From the NCBI GenBank assembly GCA_029260755.1, contig JAJDCQ010000159.1, forward strand, positions 62,001-126,000: DNA of 64,000 bases. Direction: 5' to 3'. A program made the position numbers and the translations under genes. Source of the stretch: Planctomycetota bacterium. Its GTDB lineage: Bacteria; Planctomycetota; J058; JAJDCQ01. Positions 44,901 through 53,677 of the stretch are shown in pieces. The notes below the pieces were generated by a model. It did not search any database and was not told the origin of the DNA. It saw only the letters and a program-made list of their open reading frames with translations. Position 1 is the stretch's first letter. Each line of letters begins with the position of its first letter.

Positions 44901-45700
44901 GCGAGACCGACCGCCCCGCGGCGCCCTCGCTCGCGGACTACCGCGCCCTCGAGGCCGAGCTCGCCGCGCGCCCCTGGCACTGGCCGGTCGTCGCGCTCGC
45001 GATCGCGATGACGGCTATCTTCGCCCTGCTCGTCCCGCTCCTCCCCGAGCCGGCCCTCCGGATGATGGACCGACGCCTCGGGCTGGCCGACCTCACCGCG
45101 ATCGTCCTGTTCGACATCTACATCGGCGTCTTCGTGACGGTCTACTACCTCGGCTGCTTCGACCTGCTCCGGGTGTGGGTCGGGCCGGTCGAGGCGCGGT
45201 CCCTCTCGCTCCTGCTCGCGAAGCCGATCCGACGCGTCGACTACCTCCGGGCGAAGCTCGCCCCGATCGCGACCCGCCTCGCCCTCCTCGGGACGGTCAT
45301 GCTCGCGGGGAAGGCGACGCTGGCCTGGCTGATGGCCGGCGCGTTCCCGGTGGTCGCCTTCGTCGCGGCCTCGGCGATCGTCCTCGCCTCGTCGCTCGCC
45401 TTCGTCGCGGTGATGAACCTCGTCTTCCTCTTCTTCCGCGAGAGCTACGCGGCGATCCTCGTCGCGACCGCGGCGATGATGGCGCCCTTCATCGCGCTGA
45501 CCCTCCAGCTCTACCGCCCCGACGTGTGGGTCGACCGCGAGGGCGCCCGGGACCTCCTCACCTTCCCCGCGAACCTCGTCCGGTTCCCCGACGCGGCCCC
45601 GCTCGCCGCGGCGATCGTCGTTCCGGCGTGCGGCGCGATCGCGATCGTCGCGGTCGCCCTCGCCGCGCGGCGCCTCGAGCGGATCGACGCGGCCGGGTAG
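44897..45700 (+). CDS. ABC-2 family permease, second subunit
   Basis: The protein is 267 aa from ATG 44897, in a 4-base overlap with the gene before. It has about six membrane helices (WPVVALAIAMTAIFALLVPLL, AIVLFDIYIGVFVTVYYLGCF, FPVVAFVAASAIVLASSLAFVAV, AILVATAAMMAPFIALTLQL, AAAIVVPACGAIAIVAVALAA). It carries the same EARSLSLLLAKPIRRVDYLRAKL coupling motif as its partner. The two permeases are related and likely form a heterodimer with the ATPase. The operon ends here, and a 7-bp GC stem lies just after the stop. Confidence 0.9.
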   Translation: MSETDRPAAPSLADYRALEAELAARPWHWPVVALAIAMTAIFALLVPLLPEPALRMMDRRLGLADLTAIVLFDIYIGVFVTVYYLGCFDLLRVWVGPVEARSLSLLLAKPIRRVDYLRAKLAPIATRLALLGTVMLAGKATLAWLMAGAFPVVAFVAASAIVLASSLAFVAVMNLVFLFFRESYAAILVATAAMMAPFIALTLQLYRPDVWVDREGARDLLTFPANLVRFPDAAPLAAAIVVPACGAIAIVAVALAARRLERIDAAG

Positions 45701-45707
45701 GGCTCCC

Positions 45708-45743
45708 CGGCCGCTTGGCGCGGAGGCGGCCGTCCCTTAGATT
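45708..45743 (+). promoter_or_regulatory. Promoter for the second 6-TM kinase, inside an inverted repeat
   Basis: TTGGCG (45715-45720), 17 bases, TAGATT (45738-45743). The -35 sits in the 11-base loop of CGGCCGC (45708-45714) / GCGGCCG (45726-45732). This could be an operator or the terminator of the ABC operon. Confidence 0.5.
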
Positions 45744-45803
45744 GGGCGCTCACGAGCGGGCACGCCCGCGGAGCGGCCATCGGCCGGAGGAAGCGCGGGA
45801 GAC

Positions 45804-47594
45804 GTGTCGCTGGAACGAGCCACCCTCGAGGCGAAGACCGGAGCGGTCCCGCCGGGCGCGACCGCCACGATCGGCGACGCCGGGCCGGTCGGCGTCCATC
45901 CCCGGCAGCCCGAGTCCGGTCTCGTCCAGGACGCGGGCCAGCACCTCCGGATCGCGAGCCTCACCCTCGCCACCGGCATGGCCCTCGCCTTCGCCCTGAC
46001 CTGGCTCGTCACCGACGTCCTGCAGTGGTCCCAGCCGACGAGCATGATCGGCCTGCGGGTCACCCACGGCGGCCTCCTTCTCGTCAGCCTCGGCGTCGCC
46101 CTCCTCAGCAGGCACCCCGACATCAAGCCGCGCCTCCTCCTCGACATCGGCCTCGCCTACGAGGTCATCGGCGCGTTCGGCCTGTCGCTCGCCGTGTTCT
46201 TCGACAACCGCGGCGAGATGGCGTCGATGGTGGCCGTCCCCTGGCTCGGCGTGTGGCTGGTCATGTTCCCCCTCCTGGTGCCGGTGCCGCCGCTGCGGAG
46301 CTTCATGGCGTCGGTCGCATCGGGCGCAATGATCGCGCCCGCCCTCGGGATCTACGTCGCGATGGGCTACCCGATGCTCTCGAACCGCGAGCTCGGCTTC
46401 ATCGCGGTCCCGATCGTCGTCTGCATCGGCCTCTCCCTCGGACCGAACCTGATCGTCCACCAGCTGGGCCTCTCGATCCGCGAGGCCCGCCAGGAGCTCC
46501 GGCGGCTCGGCGCCTACCGGCTCACCAAGCTGCTCGGGCAGGGCGGCATGGGCGAGGTGTGGCAGGCGGAGCACGCGATGCTCGCGCGGCCGGCGGCGAT
46601 CAAGCTGATCAAGACCGACAAGATCGTCGACGGGACGCGCCGGACGCGCGAGACGGCGTTCGCGCGGTTCGAGCGCGAGGCGCAGGCGACGGCGCGGCTG
46701 AAGAGCCCGCACACGATCGAGCTCTACGACTTCGGGCAGGCCGACGACGGCGTCCTCTACTACGTGATGGAGTATCTCGAGGGGGTCGACCTCGACTTCC
46801 TCGTCCGATCGTTCGGCCCGCTCGGCCCGGCGCGGACGGCGGTGATTCTCCGCCAGGCGTGCCGCTCGCTCGCCGAGGCGCACGAGAACGGGATCATCCA
46901 TCGGGACATCAAGCCGGCGAACATCTACCTCTGCCGCCTCGGCCTCGACTACGACTTCGTCAAGCTGCTCGACTTCGGCCTCGTCACAAAGCTGCGCCAG
47001 GCGGACGACCCCTCCGACGACCGGCTCACCGGCGAGGGCTACGTCATGGGCACGATCGCGACGATGGCGCCCGAGGCGTGCGAGGGGAACCGCAAGCTCG
47101 ACGCCCGGGTCGACATCTACGCCCTCGGCTGCGTCGCGTACTGGCTCCTCACCGGGCGCCTGCCCTTCGAGGATCCGAGCCCGATGAAGATCCTCTACCT
47201 GCACGTGAACGAGCCGGCCGAACCGCCGAGCAAGTACGCCCGCCAGCCGATCCCGCCCGACCTCGACAAGCTGATCCTGAGCGCGCTCGAGAAGGATCCG
47301 ATCCGGCGCCCCGGCAGCGCCCGCGCGTTCTCGCGCCTCCTCGACCAGTGCGACCTCGGCGACGACACCTGGAGCCGGACCGACGCCGACGACTGGTGGC
47401 GGAAGAACCTCCCCGAGCACCACCCCGACGAGGCGGCGGCCGCCAAGGGCACCCAGGACGCGACGGTCATCGAGCCGGCGCCCGCCGCCGCCCTGGCCGC
47501 CACCGCGATCGAGCCGCCGGTCGTGGCCGCCGACGTCGCGGCGCCGACCGAGAAGGTGACCAAGGAGAGCGAGACCGGCGGGCCAGCGGGCTGA
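45804..47594 (+). CDS. Receptor-like serine/threonine kinase with six N-terminal membrane helices, paralogue
   Basis: The protein is 596 aa from GTG 45804. Residues 49-230 are six closely packed membrane helices (LTLATGMALAFALTWLV, GGLLLVSLGVALLS, LAYEVIGAFGLSLAVFF, VPWLGVWLVMFPLLVPV and two more). The kinase (about 237-520) is complete: GQGGMGEVW, AAIKLI, HRDIKPANIYL, DFGLV, MAPE. The Ala/Glu/Pro-rich tail is disordered. It matches the kinase at 24765 along its whole length, in sequence and layout, so the two arose by duplication 21 kb apart. Both follow membrane-protein genes, which may be chance. The sensed signal is unknown. It ends two bases from a convergent operon. Confidence 0.93.
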   Translation: MSLERATLEAKTGAVPPGATATIGDAGPVGVHPRQPESGLVQDAGQHLRIASLTLATGMALAFALTWLVTDVLQWSQPTSMIGLRVTHGGLLLVSLGVALLSRHPDIKPRLLLDIGLAYEVIGAFGLSLAVFFDNRGEMASMVAVPWLGVWLVMFPLLVPVPPLRSFMASVASGAMIAPALGIYVAMGYPMLSNRELGFIAVPIVVCIGLSLGPNLIVHQLGLSIREARQELRRLGAYRLTKLLGQGGMGEVWQAEHAMLARPAAIKLIKTDKIVDGTRRTRETAFARFEREAQATARLKSPHTIELYDFGQADDGVLYYVMEYLEGVDLDFLVRSFGPLGPARTAVILRQACRSLAEAHENGIIHRDIKPANIYLCRLGLDYDFVKLLDFGLVTKLRQADDPSDDRLTGEGYVMGTIATMAPEACEGNRKLDARVDIYALGCVAYWLLTGRLPFEDPSPMKILYLHVNEPAEPPSKYARQPIPPDLDKLILSALEKDPIRRPGSARAFSRLLDQCDLGDDTWSRTDADDWWRKNLPEHHPDEAAAAKGTQDATVIEPAPAAALAATAIEPPVVAADVAAPTEKVTKESETGGPAG

Positions 47595-47596
47595 CC

Positions 47597-49450
47597 TCAG
47601 TAGACCCAGCCCCGCGGGAGACTCGATTCGAGGTCGCGCTTCGCCCGCTCGGAGACGCCCGGCGCCTCGAGACGCACCTCCTCGAGGGAGCCCGCAGAGG
47701 CCAGGCTCGACGCGCCGGCGTCGGTCACGCCGACCGGCGTCGAGCCGTCGGCCGACGGCGGAACGAAGCGCTCGCGGATGGTCAGCCGCCGCAGGGCGGG
47801 GAGCCGGGCGATCGCGGCGAGCCCCTCGTCGTCGACCGCGACGTCCGAGAGCGCGAGCTCCTCGAGGGACGAGTGCCCCGCGCCGAGGCCGCATCCGGAG
47901 ACCGACGGGCTGCCGCGGACCGACAGGCTCTCGAGCGACTCGGCGCCCGCGAGCGCGGCCAGGCCATCGTCGGTGATCCCGGAGCAGGCGATCGCGTCGA
48001 GCCGCTCGAGGGCGTCGACGCTCGTGAGGCCGCCGCCGGTCGCGCCGTCGCCGAGCCCCTCGAGGGCGAGCGCCGCGAGCGCCGGCAGGCGCGCGAGGTG
48101 CGCGAGCCCGGCGTCGGTCACCTCAGCGCTCCGCGTGATCGAGAGACGCCGGAGCGCGGGTAACGCCGACAGCTCGGCGAGGGCGTCGTCGCCGGCGACC
48201 GAGAGCCCGAGCACCTCGAGCCGGGAGAGCGACGCGAGGGCGCGGATCTCGGCGGCGCCCGCCGCCACGCTCGCGCCGAAGGCGAGCTCGCGCAGGCCGG
48301 TCGCTCGCCCGAGCGCGGTGAACGAGGACGCTCCCACCGCCGCTCCGCCGATGACCAGCCCCTCGAGCGCCGGGAGCTCGACGAGCGCGGCGATGCCACG
48401 GTCGCCCAGCTTCCCGCAGCCGGGGAGCCAGAGCACGCGCAGCGTCTCGACCTTCGCGAGCGTCGCCGCCACCTTGTCGGTGAGACGCGAGGACTGCCCG
48501 ACCTCGAGCCTCTCGAGCCCCTTCGCCCCCGCAAGCGCCGAAAGGCCGGCGCCGGTCGCGGCGCTCGCGCCGGTCACGGCGAGACGCCGGAGCGAGGGGA
48601 GCGCCGCCAGGACCGCGAAGGCGTCCTTCTTGAACGCCTTCACGTTCCAGACCGAGACCTCCTCGAGCCGCGCGCAGCGCGCGAGCGGCGCGAGGGCGGG
48701 CTCGGTGAGCTTCCGGAGATCCGCGAGACGCAGCGCCTCGAGCCGCGCATCCGCGGCGAGCGCCTCGAAGGCGCCGCCACGGAGCTTGCCGAGCCCCTCG
48801 AGCGAGAGAACGCGGAGCCGCCCCGCCTCGAGGAGAGGAGCGAGCGAGGCGTCGCCGAGCTGCGGGCAGGCCTGGAGACGAAGATGCTCGAGCGCCGGCA
48901 GCTCGGCGAGCGAGGCGATCGACGCGTCGCCGAACTGCCAGCTCACGATGTCGAGCCGGCGCAGCGCGGCGATCCGGCCGACGGGGCCGAGCGCATCGCG
49001 GGGAAGCGCGGCCGCGAACGGAAGTGAGAGCTCCGCCAGCGCGGGCAGATCCACGAGCGACACGAGCCCGGCACCACTCCACGTGCCGGCGCCCCATATC
49101 TCGAGCCGCTCGAGCAACCCGAGCCGCGCGAGCGAGGTGAGGCCGGCGTCGGTGACCGCGCGCGCTCCGAAGCTCAGTCGACGGAGCGAGCGGATCCGGG
49201 TCAGCTCGCGGAGGCCGGCGTCGTCGATGTCGCCCCCGAACGCGACCCCATGGACACCGGCGTCCGCGAGCGCCTCCGCAATGGCCGGGAGGTTGCGGCC
49301 GTCATCCTCGCGCAGGACTACGTCCCACGGCTCGTCGTCGTCGACGACGATCGGGCGTCCCGACGCGGCCGGCGTGTGCCCGAGGACGAGCGGACGACCA
49401 TCGCGGACCGTCGAGACCTGCGCCTTGAACGGCAGATCGAACGTGCTCAC
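47597..49450 (-). CDS. Leucine-rich-repeat protein
   Basis: The protein is 617 aa. GTG at 49450 overlaps the upstream stop by four bases (GTGA), which fixes the start. There is no signal peptide. After a 65-residue head come about twenty LRR units of roughly 24-26 residues with the pattern LxxLxLPALxxLxL, for example AGLTSLARLGLLERLEIWGA and DASLAPLLEAGRLRVLSLEG. Several carry the TDAGL/TDDGL cysteine-containing-like consensus of F-box/planctomycete LRRs. Such solenoids bind proteins. It is the last gene of an operon that starts with glycyl-tRNA synthetase, which makes a cytoplasmic role likely. Confidence 0.9.
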   Translation of the reverse strand: MSTFDLPFKAQVSTVRDGRPLVLGHTPAASGRPIVVDDDEPWDVVLREDDGRNLPAIAEALADAGVHGVAFGGDIDDAGLRELTRIRSLRRLSFGARAVTDAGLTSLARLGLLERLEIWGAGTWSGAGLVSLVDLPALAELSLPFAAALPRDALGPVGRIAALRRLDIVSWQFGDASIASLAELPALEHLRLQACPQLGDASLAPLLEAGRLRVLSLEGLGKLRGGAFEALAADARLEALRLADLRKLTEPALAPLARCARLEEVSVWNVKAFKKDAFAVLAALPSLRRLAVTGASAATGAGLSALAGAKGLERLEVGQSSRLTDKVAATLAKVETLRVLWLPGCGKLGDRGIAALVELPALEGLVIGGAAVGASSFTALGRATGLRELAFGASVAAGAAEIRALASLSRLEVLGLSVAGDDALAELSALPALRRLSITRSAEVTDAGLAHLARLPALAALALEGLGDGATGGGLTSVDALERLDAIACSGITDDGLAALAGAESLESLSVRGSPSVSGCGLGAGHSSLEELALSDVAVDDEGLAAIARLPALRRLTIRERFVPPSADGSTPVGVTDAGASSLASAGSLEEVRLEAPGVSERAKRDLESSLPRGWVY

Positions 49451-50487
49451 TCGCGAAGCTCCCAGATGACGACGGCGCCATCGTGGCCGCCCGAGGCGAA
49501 CGCGCGGCCGTCGGGCCGCCATGCGAGGGCGGTGACGGGGCGCGGCTTCAGACCGCGGCTCATCGCATCCTTCGCTTCGACCTCGCTCTCGCCCTCGAGC
49601 GCGGGGTCCCACGGGTTCCACGCGCGGATCGTCCCGCGCTCGCCGCTCGAGATGACCCATCGGCCGTCGGGGCTCCAGGCGATCGCGCCGATCCACCCGT
49701 CGTGGCCGACGAGGGTCGCGACGAGCGCACCCGACTTCGCGGCGCGAAGATCCCAGAGCCGGATCTTCGGCGCGTCGAACCAGCTCGCGGTCGCGAGGCG
49801 GGCGGCCTCGGGCGAGAACGCCGCGGCCATGAGCTGCCCGGTGTCCTTCTGGATGGCGCCGAGGCGCTCGGCGCCGTCCTCCCCGTCGAGCGCCCAAAGG
49901 ACGATCGCGCTCGTCATGCCGTCGGCGAGGGTCGCGTTCAGCAGACGCGACCCGTCGGGGGCGAGGGCGATCGGCGAGGCGATGCCCTCGACCGTCTCGT
50001 GCGGGGCCACCTCGCCGCCCTCGATGAGGTGCGTCCCGACGCCGGCGATCGCGAGGATCGATCGGTCGCTCGACGCGGCGAGGTGGGTGCCCGCCGCCGC
50101 ATCGAACGGGGTGATCGGCCGCCCGCTCGCGACGTCCCATCGGCGCGGCAGGTGATCCGCGCTCGCGGTGACGAGGGTGGCGCCGTCCGCGTCGAAGACG
50201 ATCCCATGGACGGGGCCCGCGTGCGCACGCCCCCGGGCGAGGTCGAGGGTGACGAGGCGGTCGCCCTGATCGACGTCCCAGAGATGGACCGTTCCGTCCG
50301 ACGCCCCCGAGGCGACGAGCTTCCCGTCGGGGCTCCACGCGACCGCGAGCACGCGGACGCCCTTCCCGTCGTGACGCCCGATCGTGCGCGCGGAGGCGAA
50401 CCCCGAGCACCCGGAACCGACCGCGACCGACGCGACGAGCATCGAGACGGCGAGCCGCGCGGTCGCAGCTCCCGCCGCCGCTCTCAC
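49447..50487 (-). CDS. WD40 lipoprotein
   Basis: The protein is 346 aa. GTG at 50487 overlaps the previous stop (GTGA). The signal peptide ends in a lipobox (VAVGSGC), so it is a membrane lipoprotein. Seven WD40-like blades follow: VLAVAWSPDGKLVASGASDG, VHLWDVDQGD, GIVFDADGATLVTASAD, AAFSPEAARLATASW and others, ending TALAWRPDGRAFASGGHDGA. They form one complete seven-bladed propeller, a protein-binding platform. It lies between the DUF4003-like and LRR genes with 4-base overlaps on both sides. Confidence 0.9.
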   Translation of the reverse strand: MRAAAGAATARLAVSMLVASVAVGSGCSGFASARTIGRHDGKGVRVLAVAWSPDGKLVASGASDGTVHLWDVDQGDRLVTLDLARGRAHAGPVHGIVFDADGATLVTASADHLPRRWDVASGRPITPFDAAAGTHLAASSDRSILAIAGVGTHLIEGGEVAPHETVEGIASPIALAPDGSRLLNATLADGMTSAIVLWALDGEDGAERLGAIQKDTGQLMAAAFSPEAARLATASWFDAPKIRLWDLRAAKSGALVATLVGHDGWIGAIAWSPDGRWVISSGERGTIRAWNPWDPALEGESEVEAKDAMSRGLKPRPVTALAWRPDGRAFASGGHDGAVVIWELRE

Positions 50488-51476
50488 GAGGCCGCCTGCG
50501 TCGCGGCGGCGACGGCTCCGTGGGCCGCCTGCGTGGTGAGGAGACGGCGAATCCGATCGAGCTCGTGCGGGTCGGTCACCGGCTCGTCGAGCTCGTCGTG
50601 GCCGATCCGCTCGATGAACGTGAGGCCGGCGCCGAGCGCGAACGTCTCGAGGATGCCCGGCCGCGGGCGGAGCTCGCGGACGAGCGCGCGGATCGCGATC
50701 GTGCGCTCGACGATCGGCTCGACCGGTCCGCGTAGATGCGCGAGGAGGGCGAGCTCGTCGTAGTCGGCCTGCCAGATCGAGACGTCCGCGTCGCGGAACC
50801 GCTCGGCGAGGAGCTGGAACCGGTCGGCGGCGTGGCGCGGATCGAGGTCGGCCGCCGCGAGCAGGTTCGCCGCGGTCTGAAGCGGGTCGCCGAGCGGGAA
50901 GCCGCGCTCGCGGAGCGCCTGGTAGACCGCCTCGATGCCGTCGCCGATCACGTCGGGATCGCCCGGGCGATCGACGAGGAGCGCCGCGGCGGGAAAGTCC
51001 TCGGGCCCGGTGAGCCAGAAGTGGTGCTTCTTCATCGCCTCGTAGATCGCCCCGAACCGCTCGACCCGCGCCCGGTCGACCGGCGTCGCGTCGGGCGTCG
51101 ACCGACGGAGCACCACGATGGCGGCCGTCTCCCACGGCCCGCCGCCGCGCCGCAATCCGATCTCGCGGAACAGGGCGCGGACGCGCTCGACGTCGTCCGA
51201 GTAGGCGGCCGGGTCGCCGGCGTCCCGGGCGATGCCCGCGCTCACGAAGACGCGGAACGGCCCGGTAAGGTCGCTGAACCAGCCAGCCCCGGCCTTCAGC
51301 CCCTCGGCCACCTCGGCGATCGCCCGGGCGACCTCGTCCGGCTCGCCGGCCGTCGTGACCGCCGTGAGGGCGGCGAAGCGCTGGATGCCGGGCGGCTCGA
51401 GCCAGCTCCGATCGGCCTCGAGCGCCTCGTAGATCGCGCGATACCGCTCGAACGGCGCGTCGGGCAGGTGGATCAC
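50484..51476 (-). CDS. DUF4003-like protein
   Basis: The protein is 330 aa, with GTG at 51476, four bases after the glyS stop. It is all-helical. It begins FERYRAIYEALEADRSWLEP and has an internal near-repeat, ARVERFGAIYEAMKKHHFWLTGPEDF. GAGWFSDLTGPFRVFVSAG and RERGFPLGDPLQTAANLLA also match the DUF4003 layout. The two halves suggest an ancient duplication. The biochemical role of the family is not known. Its tight placement after glyS and before WD40 and LRR genes suggests one transcript. Confidence 0.75.
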   Translation of the reverse strand: MIHLPDAPFERYRAIYEALEADRSWLEPPGIQRFAALTAVTTAGEPDEVARAIAEVAEGLKAGAGWFSDLTGPFRVFVSAGIARDAGDPAAYSDDVERVRALFREIGLRRGGGPWETAAIVVLRRSTPDATPVDRARVERFGAIYEAMKKHHFWLTGPEDFPAAALLVDRPGDPDVIGDGIEAVYQALRERGFPLGDPLQTAANLLAAADLDPRHAADRFQLLAERFRDADVSIWQADYDELALLAHLRGPVEPIVERTIAIRALVRELRPRPGILETFALGAGLTFIERIGHDELDEPVTDPHELDRIRRLLTTQAAHGAVAAATQAAS

Positions 51477-51480
51477 CGGG

Positions 51481-53673
51481 TCACCCGGCCGCGTCGTCGC
51501 CGGTCTTGCGCTGGACGAGATCGAGCCGCGCGAACCGATCGGCGAGGAGCCCGTTCACGGCGAGGCAGAGGCGCTGCCGGTTGCGGCGAACGTCGTCCTC
51601 CTTCGCCATGACGAAGACCTTGTCGAAGAACGCGTGGACCGGCTCGGCGAACACGTCGCGGAAGCGGCGCGACGCATCGACGTAGCTCCCGGCGTCGACG
51701 AGCCCGCGGATGGCCGCGCCGTGCTCGGCGAGGACGGCGTGGAGCGACCTCTCTTCGGGCTCGCTCATCAGCGCCGCGTCGGGCTCGCCGGCGCGCTCGT
51801 CGTCCTTCATCTTCTTCGCGATGTTGAACGTCCGCTCGCCGACCTCGAGGAGGCCGTCGAACGCGTCGTCTTCGGCGAGCTCGCCGAGCGCGGCGATCCG
51901 CCGCCACAGGTCGGGGACGTTCGCGAAGCCGACGGCCAGCGCCGCGTCGACGAGGTCGTGGCGCAGCCCGCGCCCGCCGCGGTCGACCGGCGCCCGCGCC
52001 GTCGAGACGATCCGGTCGCGGAGAAACTCCATCACGTCGGCGACGCCGAGCTCCGCCTCGCCGGCCACCTTCTTCTTCTTGGCGTCGGCATCCGGCTTGC
52101 CCTGCGCGGCCAGTGCGGCGAAGCCCTCGGTGACGGCCGCCTCGAGGTCGAGGGCGAGGTCGCGCTCCTCGAGGACCCGGACGATCGCCGCCGCCTGGCG
52201 CCGGATCCCGAACGGGTCCTTGCTGCCCGACGGGCGCGCCCCGACGGCGAACGCGCAGACGACGTTGTCGAGCTTCTCGGCGAGCGCCAGGATCACGCCG
52301 AGCGGCGTCTCGGGGAGCGGATCGTCGACGCCCTTGGGCTGGTAGTGCTCGGCGAGCGCCGCGGCGACGGCGTCGCTCTCGCCCTGGCGCCGCGCGTACT
52401 CGCGGCCGACGACGCCCTGGAGCTCGGGGAACTCGCCGACCATGTCGGTGAGCAGATCGGCCTTGGCGAGCGAGGCGGCGAGCTCGATCTCGTCCCTGCC
52501 GAGGTCGGACGCGACCTGCGCGGCCACCCAGACGGCCAGGCGGGCGAGGCGCTCGCCCTTCTCGGCCATCGTCCCGAGGCGCAGGCCGAAGACCATCCCG
52601 GCGAGATCGGAGCGCCGCTCGCGGAGGCTTCGCTTGAGGTCCTGGCGGAGGAAGAACTCGGCGTCGTGGAGGCGCGCCGCGAGGACGCGCGCGTTCCCGT
52701 CGCGGACGGTGTCGGACTGCTCGGCGGTCCGGTTGCTGACGAAGGCGAAGCTCGCGACGATCTTCCCGTCGGCGTCCGCGAGGGGGAAGTATCGCTGATG
52801 GCTCGTCATGGCCGCCTCGAGCACCTCGCGCGGCAGCTCGAGGAAGCGCTCGGAGAAGCTCGCCGTGACGACGTGCGGGTGCTCGGTCAGGTTCGCCACC
52901 TCGTCGACGAGGTCGGGGTGGCGGTTCTTGCTCCCGTGACGGCCGAAGACCTCGGCGAGCCCGGTCTCGACCACCCGCTGGCGCTCCACCTGGTCGACGA
53001 TCACGAAGCGCTCGCGGAGCGCGCGGCGATACGCGCCGAAGTCGGCGCTGCCGATCTCGATCGGGCCGGGGGCGAGGAAGGGATGCCCGGCGGCGGTGCG
53101 GCCGGCGGTGAGCCCGTTCCACGCGACGGGGACGACGTCGTCGCCGAGCAGCGCGAGGAGCGAGCGGATCGGGCGGGCGAACGTCTTGTCGCGGACGCCC
53201 GGCACCCAGCGCATCGACTTCGGCAGCGCGATCGCGTCGATCAGCGCGGCGAGCGCGTCGGGGAGCACCGCGGCGGCCGGCCCGCCCTCGACGCGCTTGC
53301 GCACGACGCAGTAGCGGCCGTTCTTGCCGGCGACCTCGCCGATCGCGACGTCTTTGGGGTCGACGCCCTGGCCCCGAGCGAAGCCGATCAGCGCCTTGGT
53401 CGGGTTGCCGTCGGCGTCGTGGGCGCGGTCTTCCGGCGGACCGCTCGCCTCGACGTCCTCGTCGGGCTGCCGGTCGCGGACGTCCTTGACCGCCACGACG
53501 AGGCGGCGCGGGCTGCCGGTCGCGGCGATCCCGTCGCCCTCCTGACGGTCGGCCTCGAGGAGGCGCGCCTCGCGGAGCTTCGCGTCGATGAGGCCGGGGA
53601 GATCGTCGATCGCGCGGGTGAGGTAGCTCGCGGGGAGCTCCTCGCAGCCGATCTCGAAGAGGAGGTCTGGCAT
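51481..53673 (-). CDS. glyS: Glycyl-tRNA synthetase, beta subunit
   Basis: The protein is 730 aa, with ATG at 53673 eight bases after AGGA. It is the tRNA-binding partner of the alpha2beta2 glycyl-tRNA synthetase. The N-terminus DLLFEIGCEELPASYL is diagnostic. Further marks are GSPRRLVV, SMRW, FARPIRSLLALLG, MTSHQRYFPL, DLAGMVFGLRLGTMAEKGERL and FGIRRQAAAIVRVL. The C-terminal part resembles an anticodon-binding domain (FDKVFVMAKEDDVRRNRQRL). It is slightly longer than the usual 690. It lies four bases after glyQ and is translated with it. Confidence 0.97.
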   Translation of the reverse strand: MPDLLFEIGCEELPASYLTRAIDDLPGLIDAKLREARLLEADRQEGDGIAATGSPRRLVVAVKDVRDRQPDEDVEASGPPEDRAHDADGNPTKALIGFARGQGVDPKDVAIGEVAGKNGRYCVVRKRVEGGPAAAVLPDALAALIDAIALPKSMRWVPGVRDKTFARPIRSLLALLGDDVVPVAWNGLTAGRTAAGHPFLAPGPIEIGSADFGAYRRALRERFVIVDQVERQRVVETGLAEVFGRHGSKNRHPDLVDEVANLTEHPHVVTASFSERFLELPREVLEAAMTSHQRYFPLADADGKIVASFAFVSNRTAEQSDTVRDGNARVLAARLHDAEFFLRQDLKRSLRERRSDLAGMVFGLRLGTMAEKGERLARLAVWVAAQVASDLGRDEIELAASLAKADLLTDMVGEFPELQGVVGREYARRQGESDAVAAALAEHYQPKGVDDPLPETPLGVILALAEKLDNVVCAFAVGARPSGSKDPFGIRRQAAAIVRVLEERDLALDLEAAVTEGFAALAAQGKPDADAKKKKVAGEAELGVADVMEFLRDRIVSTARAPVDRGGRGLRHDLVDAALAVGFANVPDLWRRIAALGELAEDDAFDGLLEVGERTFNIAKKMKDDERAGEPDAALMSEPEERSLHAVLAEHGAAIRGLVDAGSYVDASRRFRDVFAEPVHAFFDKVFVMAKEDDVRRNRQRLCLAVNGLLADRFARLDLVQRKTGDDAAG

Positions 53674-53677
53674 GTCG